From an uncultured Bacteroides sp. (lineage in GTDB: Bacteria > Bacteroidota > Bacteroidia > Bacteroidales > Bacteroidaceae): 64,000 nt of DNA. Of this stretch, positions 8,649-17,941 are shown in pieces. The stretch spans positions 1 to 64,000 of the forward strand of contig URYL01000002.1 in NCBI GenBank assembly GCA_900552075.1, read 5' to 3'. Both the position numbers and the translations under genes were made by a program. Under the pieces are notes generated by a model. The model ran no database searches. It saw only the letters and a program-made list of their open reading frames with translations, and had not been told where the DNA came from. The number at the start of each line of letters is the position of its first letter. The stretch's first letter is position 1.

Positions 8649-11600
8649 ATGCGTATGAAAAAGATTGGAATTTTTTGCTTTAAACATCTTCGACAGAGAT
8701 TGTTTAAGTTAGGGGCGTTCACTTTGTTTTCTTTGTTTGTGTTTATGGATGCTTTTTCACAGATTTCTGTGAATTTGAAGGAATTGACAATTAGACAGGC
8801 ACTTAAAACAATTGAAAAAAACAGTACTTATCAGTTTTTTTATAATGATGATATGAAAGAACTTGATAAGAAAGTATTTTTATCCGTACAAAACAAGGAC
8901 ATAGATTTTATTTTGTCTGAGTTATTCTATGGTACGAATATATCTTATCGAAAAGAGGAGAATAATTTAGTGATTCTTACAGATAATAATCTTGTATCTA
9001 AAGAAAACGTTTTGTCTTCCAAATTTATTACAGGATCAGTGAAAGATAAATCGGGAGAACCTATTATTGGTGCGAATGTTCTTGTGAAGGGAACTTCTGT
9101 TGGGACCATAACAGATATTAATGGAAATTATTCTATTGATGTTCTTGATGGTTCTGTTTTACAATTCTCATTTATAGGTTATAATTCTCAGGATGTGAAA
9201 GTTGGTAAGAAGGATGTGGTGAATGTGGTAATGGCTGAAGATACGCAAAATTTGGATGAAGTAGTGGTTGTTGGTTATGGGTCTCAAAAGAAGGTTAATT
9301 TGACCGGTGCTATTACAACAGTAAAGATGGATGATGTAATAGGGAACAGGCCTGTTGGCAATACAGCTCAAGCGTTAGCTGGGGCGATTCCAGGTTTACA
9401 GATTAGCCATAATAATGGTAAGCCCGGAACAACAATCAATATGAATGTACGTGGTGCAACTTCTATTAATGATAATAGTAATGGAGCTCCTTTGGTATTG
9501 GTAGATAACGTTCCAATGGATATTGACCTGCTTGATCCAAATGATATAGAAAGTGTTACGACATTGAAAGATGCGGCTGCTTCAGCTATTTATGGAGCAC
9601 GTGCAGCTTTTGGCGTAATATTGATTACTACGAAACAGGGAAAGAAGGATTCTCCCATGCGCGTGTCTTATAATAATAATTTTTCATTCTCAAAGCCAGC
9701 TTCTTTATTGGATAAAGTCGATCCTTATAGGACTGTTAGAACTTATTCAGATATGGGATTAGATCGTTATTATGGTGGTCAGGATACCAAGCAGTGGCTA
9801 CAATATATTAATGAGTATCATAACGGTCAGCATCAGGAAGGTTACTTGTGGTCTGATGGTGTAAGGTATTCTCTTGCTCCGACAGATGTAATAGATGATA
9901 TGATGGCAAAAGCAGGTTTTCAACATCAACATAATATCTCTCTAACTGGAGGAACGGATAAAACAACATATCGTGTTTCTTTTGGTATGATTGATGAGAA
10001 TGGTATACTGATTGGAGATAAAGATACTTATAAGAGGTATAATACCTCTGCATTTGTAAGTATGGAAGCAAATAAATGGTTGACAGCTCAAGCAGATATT
10101 CGGTATACGGATGCAAAAACATCAACGGCTATGGGGGGAACTTCAGAGTATGGTGATACTGGCATTTGGTCTTTTGCAAAAGGATTGCCGACTATGGCTC
10201 CCTTGGGTTACGGGTATGCTACGGAGAATGACACTGAGTTGCTCCCGTTTGGTACACCTGCAAATATTTTAGCCTTTTCAACTCCCAAAATCAATCGGAA
10301 TAATAATATTCGAATTTTGGGGCGTATCCTATTGAAGCCAATTAAAGATTTAGAAATCATAGGTGAATATAGTTTTAACCGTGGTTGGGAGTCAGAACGT
10401 ACGTTTAATGATAAGTTTAAGTTTATAGAAACGGTTACCGGTGAGAAAAAGGATGCGTATAATACGTCAACTTATAAAATGTATCAAGCTTTTGAGATAA
10501 CTAATGCAATTAATATATATGCTACTTATAATAAAGAGATTGGAGCTCATTCTTTTTCTATTATGGGAGGATATAATCAGGAAAGTTGGTATAGAGAGTC
10601 TTTGCAATCATCTAGACAAGATCCTATTGACCAGAGACTCCCGTCTATTTCACAATCTACTGGTGTGATAGAATCTGAGGATCATTTCTATGAGTATGCA
10701 TTAAGAAGTCTCTTTTATCGTTTAAATTATTCTTATAAAGGTAAATATCTTGTTGAAGCAAATGGGCGCTACGACGGTTCTTCCCGATTCCCCAAAAAGG
10801 ATCGTTTTGGCTTTTTCCCTTCTTTTTCTGCAGGTTGGCGTGTTTCAGAAGAACCTTTCATGGAAGGGATTAGATCCTATGTCAATAATTTAAAGATACG
10901 AGCTTCATGGGGAAGTATAGGTAATCAGAATGTAGATTATTATGCTTATTTGGCAACGATGGCTGCGAAGAATGATTTACAATGGATTTTGCCAGGATCT
11001 GATAAATATGTAACAACTTTGGATGTACCGGGGCTAGTCAGTTCGTCGTTCACATGGGAAACGGTGAATACTCTGGATGTAGGAGTGGATATTAATTTGT
11101 TTAATCGTTTGGGTATTGTCTTTGATTGGTATAAACGTGATACAAAAGATATGTTGACTACGGCAAAACCACTTCCTTCTGTATTGGGGACCACGGCTCC
11201 AAAAGTAAATGCAGCGAATATGACGAGTAAAGGTTGGGAGTTATCCTTGAATTGGAACGATCGGATTGGAAAGGTTAAGTATAATATTGGTTTTAATATT
11301 TATGACTCTAAATCTAGGATTACAGAGTATAGTAACGATGACCAGATTCTGATGTATGTAGATTCGGATGATGGTGTTGAAAAAATGTATTATCGTAAAG
11401 ATATGGAATTTGGAGAAATCTGGGGGTATCAGACAGACCGGTTTTATACTGAAAATGATTTTATAAATGGAAAGCTAAAAGATGAGATTCCTGCATTTAG
11501 GGGGCAGAATAGAGATAATGTGCAGCCTGGAGATATATTATATAGAGATTTAGATGGAGATGGTGAGATTAGTAATGGTGATAATTCATTGAACAATCCG

Positions 11601-12161
11601 GGAGATTTATGTGTGATAGGTAATAGTACTCCACGCTTTCAATATAGTATCATGGGAGGAGTTTCCTATGCGGATTTTGATTTGTCATTTTTATTTTCTG
11701 GTGTGGGAAAGCGCGATTTGTGGATTAATGAATTGTGGATTCCTACAGGACAATTTCCTAAAAGTATAGAAAACTACCAGATTGATTATTGGACAGAAGA
11801 TAATCCGAATGCATTCTATCCACGTTTGTATGGAGAAGGAGGAAATGATTCATATAATCATCAACGACAGTCTAAGTATTTATATAATGGAGCATACATC
11901 CGCTTGAAAAATGTGACACTAGGATATAATTTGCCTAAAAAAGTTTGTAGTCGGTTGCATATTCAGAAATTTAGAATATTTGTAAGTGGAGAAAATCTAT
12001 TCACAACTCATCATCTACCTGAAGGTTATTATCCTGATACATATGATATGTCCCCGGGAAGCAATAAGATTAATGCAAGTATCGAGGGAGATTCAAGTGC
12101 TAATGGATGGGCTTATCCATTGATGCGTCAATATTCTTTTGGTATTAATTTAACTTTCTAA
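8649..12161 (+). CDS. SusC/RagA TonB-dependent receptor with N-terminal STN domain
   Basis: Outer-membrane importer of oligosaccharides, 1170 residues. In order: signal peptide (~18-38), STN domain (~40-110, VNLKELTIRQALKTIE), carboxypeptidase-regulatory-like domain (~126-196, SVKDKSGEPIIGANVLVKG), the SusC signature LDEVVVVGYGSQKK at ~203, a plug (~215-350, LVLVDNVPMDIDLLDPND) and a beta-barrel ending in the terminal Phe of SFGINLTF. The STN domain signals to periplasmic FecR, so transport and transcription are coupled. susD follows 18 bp later. A second start at 8655 (MKKIGIF) is possible. Confidence 0.97.
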   Translation: MRMKKIGIFCFKHLRQRLFKLGAFTLFSLFVFMDAFSQISVNLKELTIRQALKTIEKNSTYQFFYNDDMKELDKKVFLSVQNKDIDFILSELFYGTNISYRKEENNLVILTDNNLVSKENVLSSKFITGSVKDKSGEPIIGANVLVKGTSVGTITDINGNYSIDVLDGSVLQFSFIGYNSQDVKVGKKDVVNVVMAEDTQNLDEVVVVGYGSQKKVNLTGAITTVKMDDVIGNRPVGNTAQALAGAIPGLQISHNNGKPGTTINMNVRGATSINDNSNGAPLVLVDNVPMDIDLLDPNDIESVTTLKDAAASAIYGARAAFGVILITTKQGKKDSPMRVSYNNNFSFSKPASLLDKVDPYRTVRTYSDMGLDRYYGGQDTKQWLQYINEYHNGQHQEGYLWSDGVRYSLAPTDVIDDMMAKAGFQHQHNISLTGGTDKTTYRVSFGMIDENGILIGDKDTYKRYNTSAFVSMEANKWLTAQADIRYTDAKTSTAMGGTSEYGDTGIWSFAKGLPTMAPLGYGYATENDTELLPFGTPANILAFSTPKINRNNNIRILGRILLKPIKDLEIIGEYSFNRGWESERTFNDKFKFIETVTGEKKDAYNTSTYKMYQAFEITNAINIYATYNKEIGAHSFSIMGGYNQESWYRESLQSSRQDPIDQRLPSISQSTGVIESEDHFYEYALRSLFYRLNYSYKGKYLVEANGRYDGSSRFPKKDRFGFFPSFSAGWRVSEEPFMEGIRSYVNNLKIRASWGSIGNQNVDYYAYLATMAAKNDLQWILPGSDKYVTTLDVPGLVSSSFTWETVNTLDVGVDINLFNRLGIVFDWYKRDTKDMLTTAKPLPSVLGTTAPKVNAANMTSKGWELSLNWNDRIGKVKYNIGFNIYDSKSRITEYSNDDQILMYVDSDDGVEKMYYRKDMEFGEIWGYQTDRFYTENDFINGKLKDEIPAFRGQNRDNVQPGDILYRDLDGDGEISNGDNSLNNPGDLCVIGNSTPRFQYSIMGGVSYADFDLSFLFSGVGKRDLWINELWIPTGQFPKSIENYQIDYWTEDNPNAFYPRLYGEGGNDSYNHQRQSKYLYNGAYIRLKNVTLGYNLPKKVCSRLHIQKFRIFVSGENLFTTHHLPEGYYPDTYDMSPGSNKINASIEGDSSANGWAYPLMRQYSFGINLTF

Positions 12162-12179
12162 TTAAAGGAGGAGTATTCT

Positions 12180-14099
12180 ATGAAAAAGATTTATATTTTA
12201 GTATTATTGATAGGTACATGCTGCATGCAGTCATGTTTGAATAATGAGTTTCTAGAGAAATACCCGTTGGATCAACAGACAGAAGAAACTGCATTCTTTT
12301 CGTATGAGAATTTTCAGACCTATGCTTGGAACTTCTATTCTTATTTGGAGGCTGATGCAGGTCCTACTTCATTGGACAGTGGACCTGTTTCTACGAGTAT
12401 TTTTGACTGTTATTCTGATAATGGTTTTTATGGAAGTCCGAATGAAGAAAATCCTTGGGTTTGGCAAACTGTAACAGTTCCTAGTACAACAGACGAGTGG
12501 GATGTTCCATATGCACGTATTAGGGCTATCAACATAATGTTGGATCACATTGATGGATCTGATTTGGATGAGGATGAGAAAAAACATTGGCGTAGCGTAG
12601 GATATTTCTTTAAGGCAAATGAATATTATAGGTTGATATCCTTTTTTGGGAGTGCGATATGGGTAGAAAATACTTTAAAGGACGATGATGATGATATTCT
12701 TTATGCAAAGCGTATGCCTAGGGGCGAGCTTGCTCAGAAAGTATTGGATATGTTGCTTTATGCTAGGGATAATATCAAAGCAGAAGGAGATGGAGAAAAT
12801 ACGATTAACAGGGATGTAGTGTTGGCATTGATTTCACGGTTTGGGTTGTTTGAGGGGACATGGGAGAAATATCATTCTATTTCGGAAGGAACGAATTATT
12901 TGCAGGCATGTTTTGAGGCTTCTGCCGAACTTGTAATGAAACATCCGACAGTTCATCCCAATTATGATGAGTTATTTAATTCTGAAAGTTTGGCTGGGAA
13001 AGATGGTATTTTGTTGTATAAAAACTTTCTTTCTGACGGGAAGGGGCATAATATGACCCGCTATGTTCGTACCTCTTCTCATTATGGTGAAGTTTGTGCC
13101 GATGCAATATCTGCTTATCTTTGTCAAGACGGCAAGCCTATTTATACAAGTAATTTGTTTGGAGGTGATAAGAATACGGGAGATGCAGATGTATATACGG
13201 AATTCCGTAATCGTGATTATAGGTTATATTTTAATGTTTGTCCACCTTATAAGGTGAATAGTCCTTCAGCAACAAATGTAGATTTTTCTTTAGTGACCGA
13301 TACAGAAAATCCAGTAGATCGCGAATATATAGATTTAATGGACAATCTTTGTACTGGAACTTCCTCTACAAAAACATTGCCGATGTTACAATGGGCTGGA
13401 CAGATTTTACGTGAAATACCACATTTCCGTGAGAATGTATATGGTATGGGACAAGGTTTTATGACATCATATGGAGGATACTATGTGTGGAAATATTATA
13501 ATACGACCACCCCTGTGAATTCAGCCGGCTCATTGAATTCTACGGATTTTCCACTTTTCCGTATGGGGGAAGTGATGGTCAATTATGCAGAGGCTGCCTT
13601 TGAGTTGGGAAAGTTCTCACAACAGATTGCTGATGCGACAATTAATGTGTTGCGTGACCGTGCTCATGTGGCACACATGAATGTAGCCCAGATTGATGCT
13701 AATTTTGATCCCAAGCGTGACCAGACGGTAGATCCTGTTTTATGGGAAATTCGTCGTGAACGTCGGGTGGAATTGATGTTTGAGGGTTTTCGCAATGATG
13801 ATTTAAGACGTTGGAAAAAAGGAGAGTATATGAACAAACAGCAACTTGGCGTTTATTTGAACAAGTCTGATCTGGAGGATGAACGTCATCGTGGGGACGA
13901 GGCGAATGTGGCAAATTTTAAACTACAGTTAGATCGTGTAGGCGACAGTGGGCGGATAGTGTTTTTTTCAGATCCTGTTGCTGCAGGTAAGGGTTGGTTA
14001 GAGCATTATTATTTACACCCTCTTCCAAGCAACGAACTTTTGTTAAATAAGAATCTGGAACAAAATCCGGGTTATCCTACGACAAATGCAGATAAGTAA
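12180..14099 (+). CDS. SusD/RagB family surface glycan-binding lipoprotein
   Basis: SusD-like proteins form the lid over SusC and bind glycan at the cell surface. The 639-residue protein has a lipoprotein signal with lipobox CMQSC (lipidated Cys19), the early LEKYPLDQQTEETAFFSYENFQTYA region usual for RagB/SusD, a TPR-like core and the C-terminal WEIRRERRVELMFEGFRNDDLRRW motif. An unusually good Shine-Dalgarno (AAAGGAGG, 12166-12173) precedes the start, which is uncommon in this phylum and may raise SusD output relative to SusC. Confidence 0.96.
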   Translation: MKKIYILVLLIGTCCMQSCLNNEFLEKYPLDQQTEETAFFSYENFQTYAWNFYSYLEADAGPTSLDSGPVSTSIFDCYSDNGFYGSPNEENPWVWQTVTVPSTTDEWDVPYARIRAINIMLDHIDGSDLDEDEKKHWRSVGYFFKANEYYRLISFFGSAIWVENTLKDDDDDILYAKRMPRGELAQKVLDMLLYARDNIKAEGDGENTINRDVVLALISRFGLFEGTWEKYHSISEGTNYLQACFEASAELVMKHPTVHPNYDELFNSESLAGKDGILLYKNFLSDGKGHNMTRYVRTSSHYGEVCADAISAYLCQDGKPIYTSNLFGGDKNTGDADVYTEFRNRDYRLYFNVCPPYKVNSPSATNVDFSLVTDTENPVDREYIDLMDNLCTGTSSTKTLPMLQWAGQILREIPHFRENVYGMGQGFMTSYGGYYVWKYYNTTTPVNSAGSLNSTDFPLFRMGEVMVNYAEAAFELGKFSQQIADATINVLRDRAHVAHMNVAQIDANFDPKRDQTVDPVLWEIRRERRVELMFEGFRNDDLRRWKKGEYMNKQQLGVYLNKSDLEDERHRGDEANVANFKLQLDRVGDSGRIVFFSDPVAAGKGWLEHYYLHPLPSNELLLNKNLEQNPGYPTTNADK

Positions 14100-14110
14100 T
14101 AAAAGTTTTG

Positions 14111-14143
14111 GATAAGAGTTATTGTTCAGACAATGCTCTTATC
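14111..14143 (+). other. Intercistronic hairpin after susD
   Basis: The outer stem is GATAAGAG/CTCTTATC and the inner stem ATTGT/ACAAT around a 4-nt loop. No T-run follows, so it is more likely an mRNA-stabilising or partial-attenuation hairpin between susCD and the sulfatase than a full terminator (inference). Confidence 0.55.
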
Positions 14144-14170
14144 TATAAAATATAATGTTGTTTTGGCTAT

Positions 14171-15607
14171 ATGGAGCAATTAGAATTCTTTATAAAATAT
14201 GGTTTATGCTTTTTACCTCTTGTGACCTCTCAGTCTGTATTGGCAGGTGTTAGGGAAAAAGTAAATGTAGTGTTTATTTTAGCAGATGATTTGGGTTATG
14301 GCGATTTGAGTTGTTATGGACAAGAACGATTTCAAACTCCAAACATTGATGCATTGGCTCATGAAGGGATGCGCTTTACGCAGTGTTATTCTGGGACTTC
14401 CGTAAGTGCTCCTTCCCGTTGCAGCTTGATAACGGGAAGGCATACGGGGCATGCTTGTGTGCGTGGAAATAGTAGTGTCAATCCGCAATACGAGGTTGCA
14501 TTGCCTCAGAATGCTACAACTATCTTTAAGCTTTTTAAGGATGCCGGATATGTAACGGGTGCATTTGGAAAATGGGGATTAGGAGAAATTGGGAGTACGG
14601 GGGATCCTAATAGGCAGAATGTAGATGTCTTCTATGGGTATAATAGCCAGTTACTGGCGCATAATTATTACCCGGAATATATGTGGGATAATAATAAGAG
14701 AGTGGACTTTCCTGAGAATTATGATGGGAAATTTGGAACTTACTCTCAAGATTTGATTCATAAGAAGGCATTGCAGTTTATTGAAGATAATTGTGATAAC
14801 CCTTTTTTCTTGTTTATTCCTTATGTATTGCCTCATGCAGAATTATTGGTTCCAGAAGACAGTATCATAAAAAAAATTCGTGGAATGTATTCTGAGAAAC
14901 CTTATCATGGCGTAGATTCCGGACGGATGTTTCGTAGAGGAGGATATTGTTCTCAGGTTTATCCTCGCGCTACGTTTGCTGCAATGGTTTATCGCTATGA
15001 CGTATATGTTGGACAAATTGTTGCAAAGTTGAAAGCGCTTGGACTCTATGATAATACAATAATTATTTTTACAAGTGATAATGGACCTCATCGGGAAGGA
15101 GGTGCAGATCCGGAATTTTTTAACAGCAACGGTATATATAGGGGCATTAAGCGTGATTTGTATGAGGGAGGGATTCGTGTCCCGTTTATTGCAGTATGGC
15201 CGAATATGGTTGAAGCAAGTTCTGTATCCCATCAGCCTTGTGCTTTTTGGGACATGCTGCCGACCTTTAATGAAATTCTTAAAGGCAAACATGTGCCAAC
15301 TGACGGGGTAAGCATTTTGCCAACGCTGAAAGGAAAAGGGAAGCAGGAAGTACATGAGTATTTGTATTTTGAGTTTCATGAAGAAGGAGGACGCCAGGCC
15401 ATTCTGAAAGAGAATTGGAAATTGCTTCATTTGGATATACAAAAAAAGGGATATTATGAATTATATAATATTGCTTCTGATCCGTCGGAACTGTATAATG
15501 TGATTGAACGGTATCCTGAAAAGTTTGAAGAACTTAAGAGCTTGATGGGTAAAGCCCATGTGTATGATATAAACTGGCCATTGTTGCCTGAAGAATTTAG
15601 AGAATAA
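14171..15607 (+). CDS. S1 family sulfatase, Ser-type formylglycine site
   Basis: Removes sulfate esters from carbohydrate. At 478 residues it has the S1 alkaline-phosphatase fold: metal-binding ADDLGYGDLSCYG near residue 39, the catalytic signature S79-A-P-S-R-C-S-L-I-T-G, and further active-site segments GKWGLG, PHAE and SDNGPH. The residue turned into formylglycine is Ser79, so activation needs an anaerobic maturase (see 36144-37370) and not an FGE-type oxidase. The N-terminus looks like a weak signal peptide, so a periplasmic site is likely. Sulfation position cannot be read from sequence alone. Confidence 0.94.
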   Translation: MEQLEFFIKYGLCFLPLVTSQSVLAGVREKVNVVFILADDLGYGDLSCYGQERFQTPNIDALAHEGMRFTQCYSGTSVSAPSRCSLITGRHTGHACVRGNSSVNPQYEVALPQNATTIFKLFKDAGYVTGAFGKWGLGEIGSTGDPNRQNVDVFYGYNSQLLAHNYYPEYMWDNNKRVDFPENYDGKFGTYSQDLIHKKALQFIEDNCDNPFFLFIPYVLPHAELLVPEDSIIKKIRGMYSEKPYHGVDSGRMFRRGGYCSQVYPRATFAAMVYRYDVYVGQIVAKLKALGLYDNTIIIFTSDNGPHREGGADPEFFNSNGIYRGIKRDLYEGGIRVPFIAVWPNMVEASSVSHQPCAFWDMLPTFNEILKGKHVPTDGVSILPTLKGKGKQEVHEYLYFEFHEEGGRQAILKENWKLLHLDIQKKGYYELYNIASDPSELYNVIERYPEKFEELKSLMGKAHVYDINWPLLPEEFRE

Positions 15608-15626
15608 CCATATAAAAACTAATAGT

Positions 15627-16493
15627 ATGAGTAGACGTTTTATTTTAAGCTGGTGTGTTTTTTTTGCTTCTTTCTTGAGCGTGTTGGGGCAAAGTGTGAT
15701 TAAGGAATCACAAAAGTTTTATAGTAATCTCCTGAATAAGGATGTTTCATATTCTATTTATTTACCTGATGGTTATGGGCTGTCTGAACGTACATATCCG
15801 GTTTTGTACTTGCTGCATGGGTGGACTGATGATGAGACTTCATGGATACAGATGGGTGATATGCAGGCAATCACAGACCGGACAATAATGCAAGGCTTAG
15901 CAGCCAAAATGATTGTCGTAATGCCAAATGCTTGGGATACGTGGTATGTGAATTCTTATGACGGAAAGTTTCCGTATGAAGATATGTTTTTTGAAGAGTT
16001 AATACCTTACATTCAACGAACATATAAAGCGCGAACGGAAAAACAGTTTCGGGCAATTGCAGGTTTATCAATGGGGGGATATGGTGCTTTTCTATATACC
16101 TTGCATCATCCTGAATACTTTACGGCATGTGCACCGTTGAGTGCTGCAATTTATACAGAGGAACAAATGAAGAAAGCACTTGATTCTGATAGAGGAAAGT
16201 TGTTTGATAAGTTATATGGTGAAGGAAATCTTACATCCTATTGGTATGAGAATAGTGTACTGCATCTTTTGAGTAAAATGAAGGAAGGAACTTCCTTAAA
16301 TGTTTTGTATTATATTGATTGTGGGGATGACGATACGCTTCTACATGGAAATAATGTAGCTCATGAATTATTGCAAGAAAAGAATATTGCACATGAATTC
16401 CGGGTCAGAGATGGTGGACATACATGGACTTACTGGAGAACGGCCTTACCTTCTGTTTTGGAATTTGTAACTAAGAGGTTTAGAAGAAGTTAA
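15627..16493 (+). CDS. Secreted alpha/beta-hydrolase esterase (EstD/feruloyl-esterase-like)
   Basis: A 288-residue serine esterase with signal peptide (~5-22). The catalytic Ser148 lies in GLSMGGYG, acid candidates are Asp231/Asp234 in DCGDDD, and the His265 is in GGHTWTYW. The family (putative esterase, PF00756 type) covers acetyl, feruloyl and similar carbohydrate esterases, also S-formylglutathione hydrolase; the signal peptide and the position in the glycan locus point to deacylation of the imported glycan (inference). It follows the sulfatase by 19 bp and is the last gene of the cluster. Confidence 0.88.
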   Translation: MSRRFILSWCVFFASFLSVLGQSVIKESQKFYSNLLNKDVSYSIYLPDGYGLSERTYPVLYLLHGWTDDETSWIQMGDMQAITDRTIMQGLAAKMIVVMPNAWDTWYVNSYDGKFPYEDMFFEELIPYIQRTYKARTEKQFRAIAGLSMGGYGAFLYTLHHPEYFTACAPLSAAIYTEEQMKKALDSDRGKLFDKLYGEGNLTSYWYENSVLHLLSKMKEGTSLNVLYYIDCGDDDTLLHGNNVAHELLQEKNIAHEFRVRDGGHTWTYWRTALPSVLEFVTKRFRRS

Positions 16494-16766
16494 AAACAAT
16501 TTGTAATTGTGATAAAAATCTGTAATTACCAATTTAAAGTGATATGAGATTGATATAAGTAATAATAGTAAATTGCCCGTTATTGATAAAAGTAAGATTA
16601 ATGGTGGGGCTTTCTCAAGATAATAGGCTATGATAGCTGCAAGAAATTGGCAATGAAGTTGCAATGTTATTTTAAAATCATATAGTCATTGTTTCCCGAG
16701 GAATCCAAACAAGGAATATCAGAAAATCCTCTTGTTTGTTTAGTCAAACATCCGTCACTTTTCTAC
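16494..16766. other. AT-rich intergenic stretch, no gene found
   Basis: It follows the last gene of the glycan locus. I see no conserved ORF, tRNA or clear terminator here; a 22-bp repeat array begins at its right end. Confidence 0.6.
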
Positions 16767-16860
16767 GTTTCCCTGCCCGAAAACGTACGTTTCTCGTGGC
16801 GAAAACCTATGTTTCCCTATAGGAAAATGTACGTTTCGCATGAGGGAAACGTAAAAAACG
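16767..16860. repeat. Four-unit 22-bp tandem palindrome array, family A, copy 1
   Basis: GTTT starts occur at 16767, 16789, 16811 and 16833, exactly 22 bp apart. Each unit runs GTTTC..., a variable middle, then GAAAAC or GGAAAC, and the junctions read AAAACGTACGTTTC, itself a palindrome. A close copy in the same orientation sits at 33068. It lies between two convergent genes (the esterase and the DUF4491 gene). Function unknown. Confidence 0.85.
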
Positions 16861-16952
16861 TACGGCGTCTGAAGAAACTTTGTCCTTGCGTTTGCACTTT
16901 GCGACTTGGATTTGCGATAAAATGGACGTCGTGATTTTGAGACGATAAAATA

Positions 16953-16984
16953 AAAAAGGGACCCTCGTTTGAGGTATCCCTTTT
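16953..16984 (-). terminator. Terminator for the lrp-DUF4491 unit
   Basis: The stem AAAAGGGA/TCCCTTTT has an inner CCTC/GAGG stem and a GTTT loop. On the minus strand it ends in a T-run, 23 bp after the DUF4491 stop. Confidence 0.85.
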
Positions 16985-17006
16985 CCTTATTCAAGTATGT
17001 ATGATT

Positions 17007-17324
17007 TTACTGTTCGTATTCCTTTTTCCGTTTCGGATTCATCGGAAACCAACCTTTCAGTACGCGTTCGCGCTGTTCAAAGATTTCCTTGATGGTCCAG
17101 AAGGAGGAGAACGAAAAGACTCCCAACAGGGAAGACACGAAAATCTGGCTCACCAGAATGGAACCGATGAGGCCCGCGATGCCCAGCACCAGAAAAAGCC
17201 ACCAGCAGCGTGTTCCCCAGTAATATTCCGCTTTGACCACTATCGGATGAAACAGTCCGATAATCAAAAACGTACAGATTCCAATGAGTATGCCTTCCCA
17301 ATGAAGACCGTCCAGTCCCTCCAT
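17007..17324 (-). CDS. DUF4491 family small membrane protein
   Basis: A 105-residue protein with three predicted membrane helices (ILIGICTFLIIGLFHPIVV, a CWWLFLVLGIAGLIG helix and IFVSSLLGVFSFSSFW) and a basic C-terminus (PKRKKEYEQ). The GLFHPIVVKAEYYWG segment is what I know from DUF4491; no function is established. The ATG at 17324 shares its A with the TGA of the lrp gene, so the two are translationally coupled and may act together. A strong terminator follows. Confidence 0.8.
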   Translation of the reverse strand: MEGLDGLHWEGILIGICTFLIIGLFHPIVVKAEYYWGTRCWWLFLVLGIAGLIGSILVSQIFVSSLLGVFSFSSFWTIKEIFEQRERVLKGWFPMNPKRKKEYEQ

Positions 17325-17794
17325 CAATCTTCAATTTCTTTACGGATAGGAATTTCTTTCTTGATGCTTTGTTCCAGTGAAATCAGTGTCTCTGTAGCAG
17401 TGACTCCCGGAATTTCCTGAATCTTGGAGTTCAGCAAATCCATCAAGTGCTCATTATCGGTTGAATACAGTTTGGTCAGCATGGTGTAAGGACCCGTAGT
17501 GAAATGGCATTCCACGATTTCGGGGATTTTCTTCAGTTCTGCCACTACGCTTTTATACATGGAACCTTTTTCCAGCTTGATTCCCACATAGGTACAAGTG
17601 CTGTAACCCAGGCTCTTCGGATTTACATGGTAGCCTGACCCAATGATTACGCCAAGGTCAATCAGGCGCTGCACACGCTGATGAATGGCTGCACGTGACA
17701 CACCGCATTCTGCAGCTACATCTTTAAACGGGATTCTGGCATTCTGTGAAATGATTTCCAGAATCTGTTTGTCAAGTTTATCAATTTTCTCCAT
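17324..17794 (-). CDS. Lrp/AsnC family transcriptional regulator
   Basis: A 156-residue regulator with an N-terminal winged helix (residues ~5-60; the recognition part is VAAECGVSRAAIHQRVQRL) and a C-terminal RAM/AsnC ligand-binding domain (~70-145, VGIKLEKGSMYKSVVAELKK, TGPYTMLTKLY). Such proteins sense amino acids or related small molecules as octamers. It is divergent from the Nudix gene, with TAnnTTTG boxes facing each way in the 186-bp gap, so it may control itself and that neighbour (inference). The next gene overlaps its stop codon. Confidence 0.95.
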   Translation of the reverse strand: MEKIDKLDKQILEIISQNARIPFKDVAAECGVSRAAIHQRVQRLIDLGVIIGSGYHVNPKSLGYSTCTYVGIKLEKGSMYKSVVAELKKIPEIVECHFTTGPYTMLTKLYSTDNEHLMDLLNSKIQEIPGVTATETLISLEQSIKKEIPIRKEIED

Positions 17795-17828
17795 ACTCTA
17801 AATGGTTCTTGTTTTATCATATTGTAAG

Positions 17829-17836
17829 CAAATGTA
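17829..17836 (-). promoter_or_regulatory. -7 element TACATTTG for the lrp gene
   Basis: On the minus strand this is TACATTTG, matching TAnnTTTG, 34 bp before the lrp start. The -33 part is not clear. Confidence 0.55.
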
Positions 17837-17941
17837 GAAAAACTTTTTTATCTATACGCTATTTTGAACGAAAAAACGTGATTATTTTAGGGGAAATAAC
17901 AAATTATCGGTGAATAATGTAAGCAATATGCCCTATTTGCT

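Noticed and set aside
16767..16860. CRISPR array
   Set aside because: The whole unit repeats at 22 bp with conserved ends; there are no unique spacers of 25-40 nt and no cas genes. The same holds for 33068 and 52161.
17001..17420. 139-residue plus-strand ORF
   Set aside because: Covers DUF4491 and the end of the Lrp gene on the opposite strand; these have overlapping coupled starts and a terminator, so they are the real genes.
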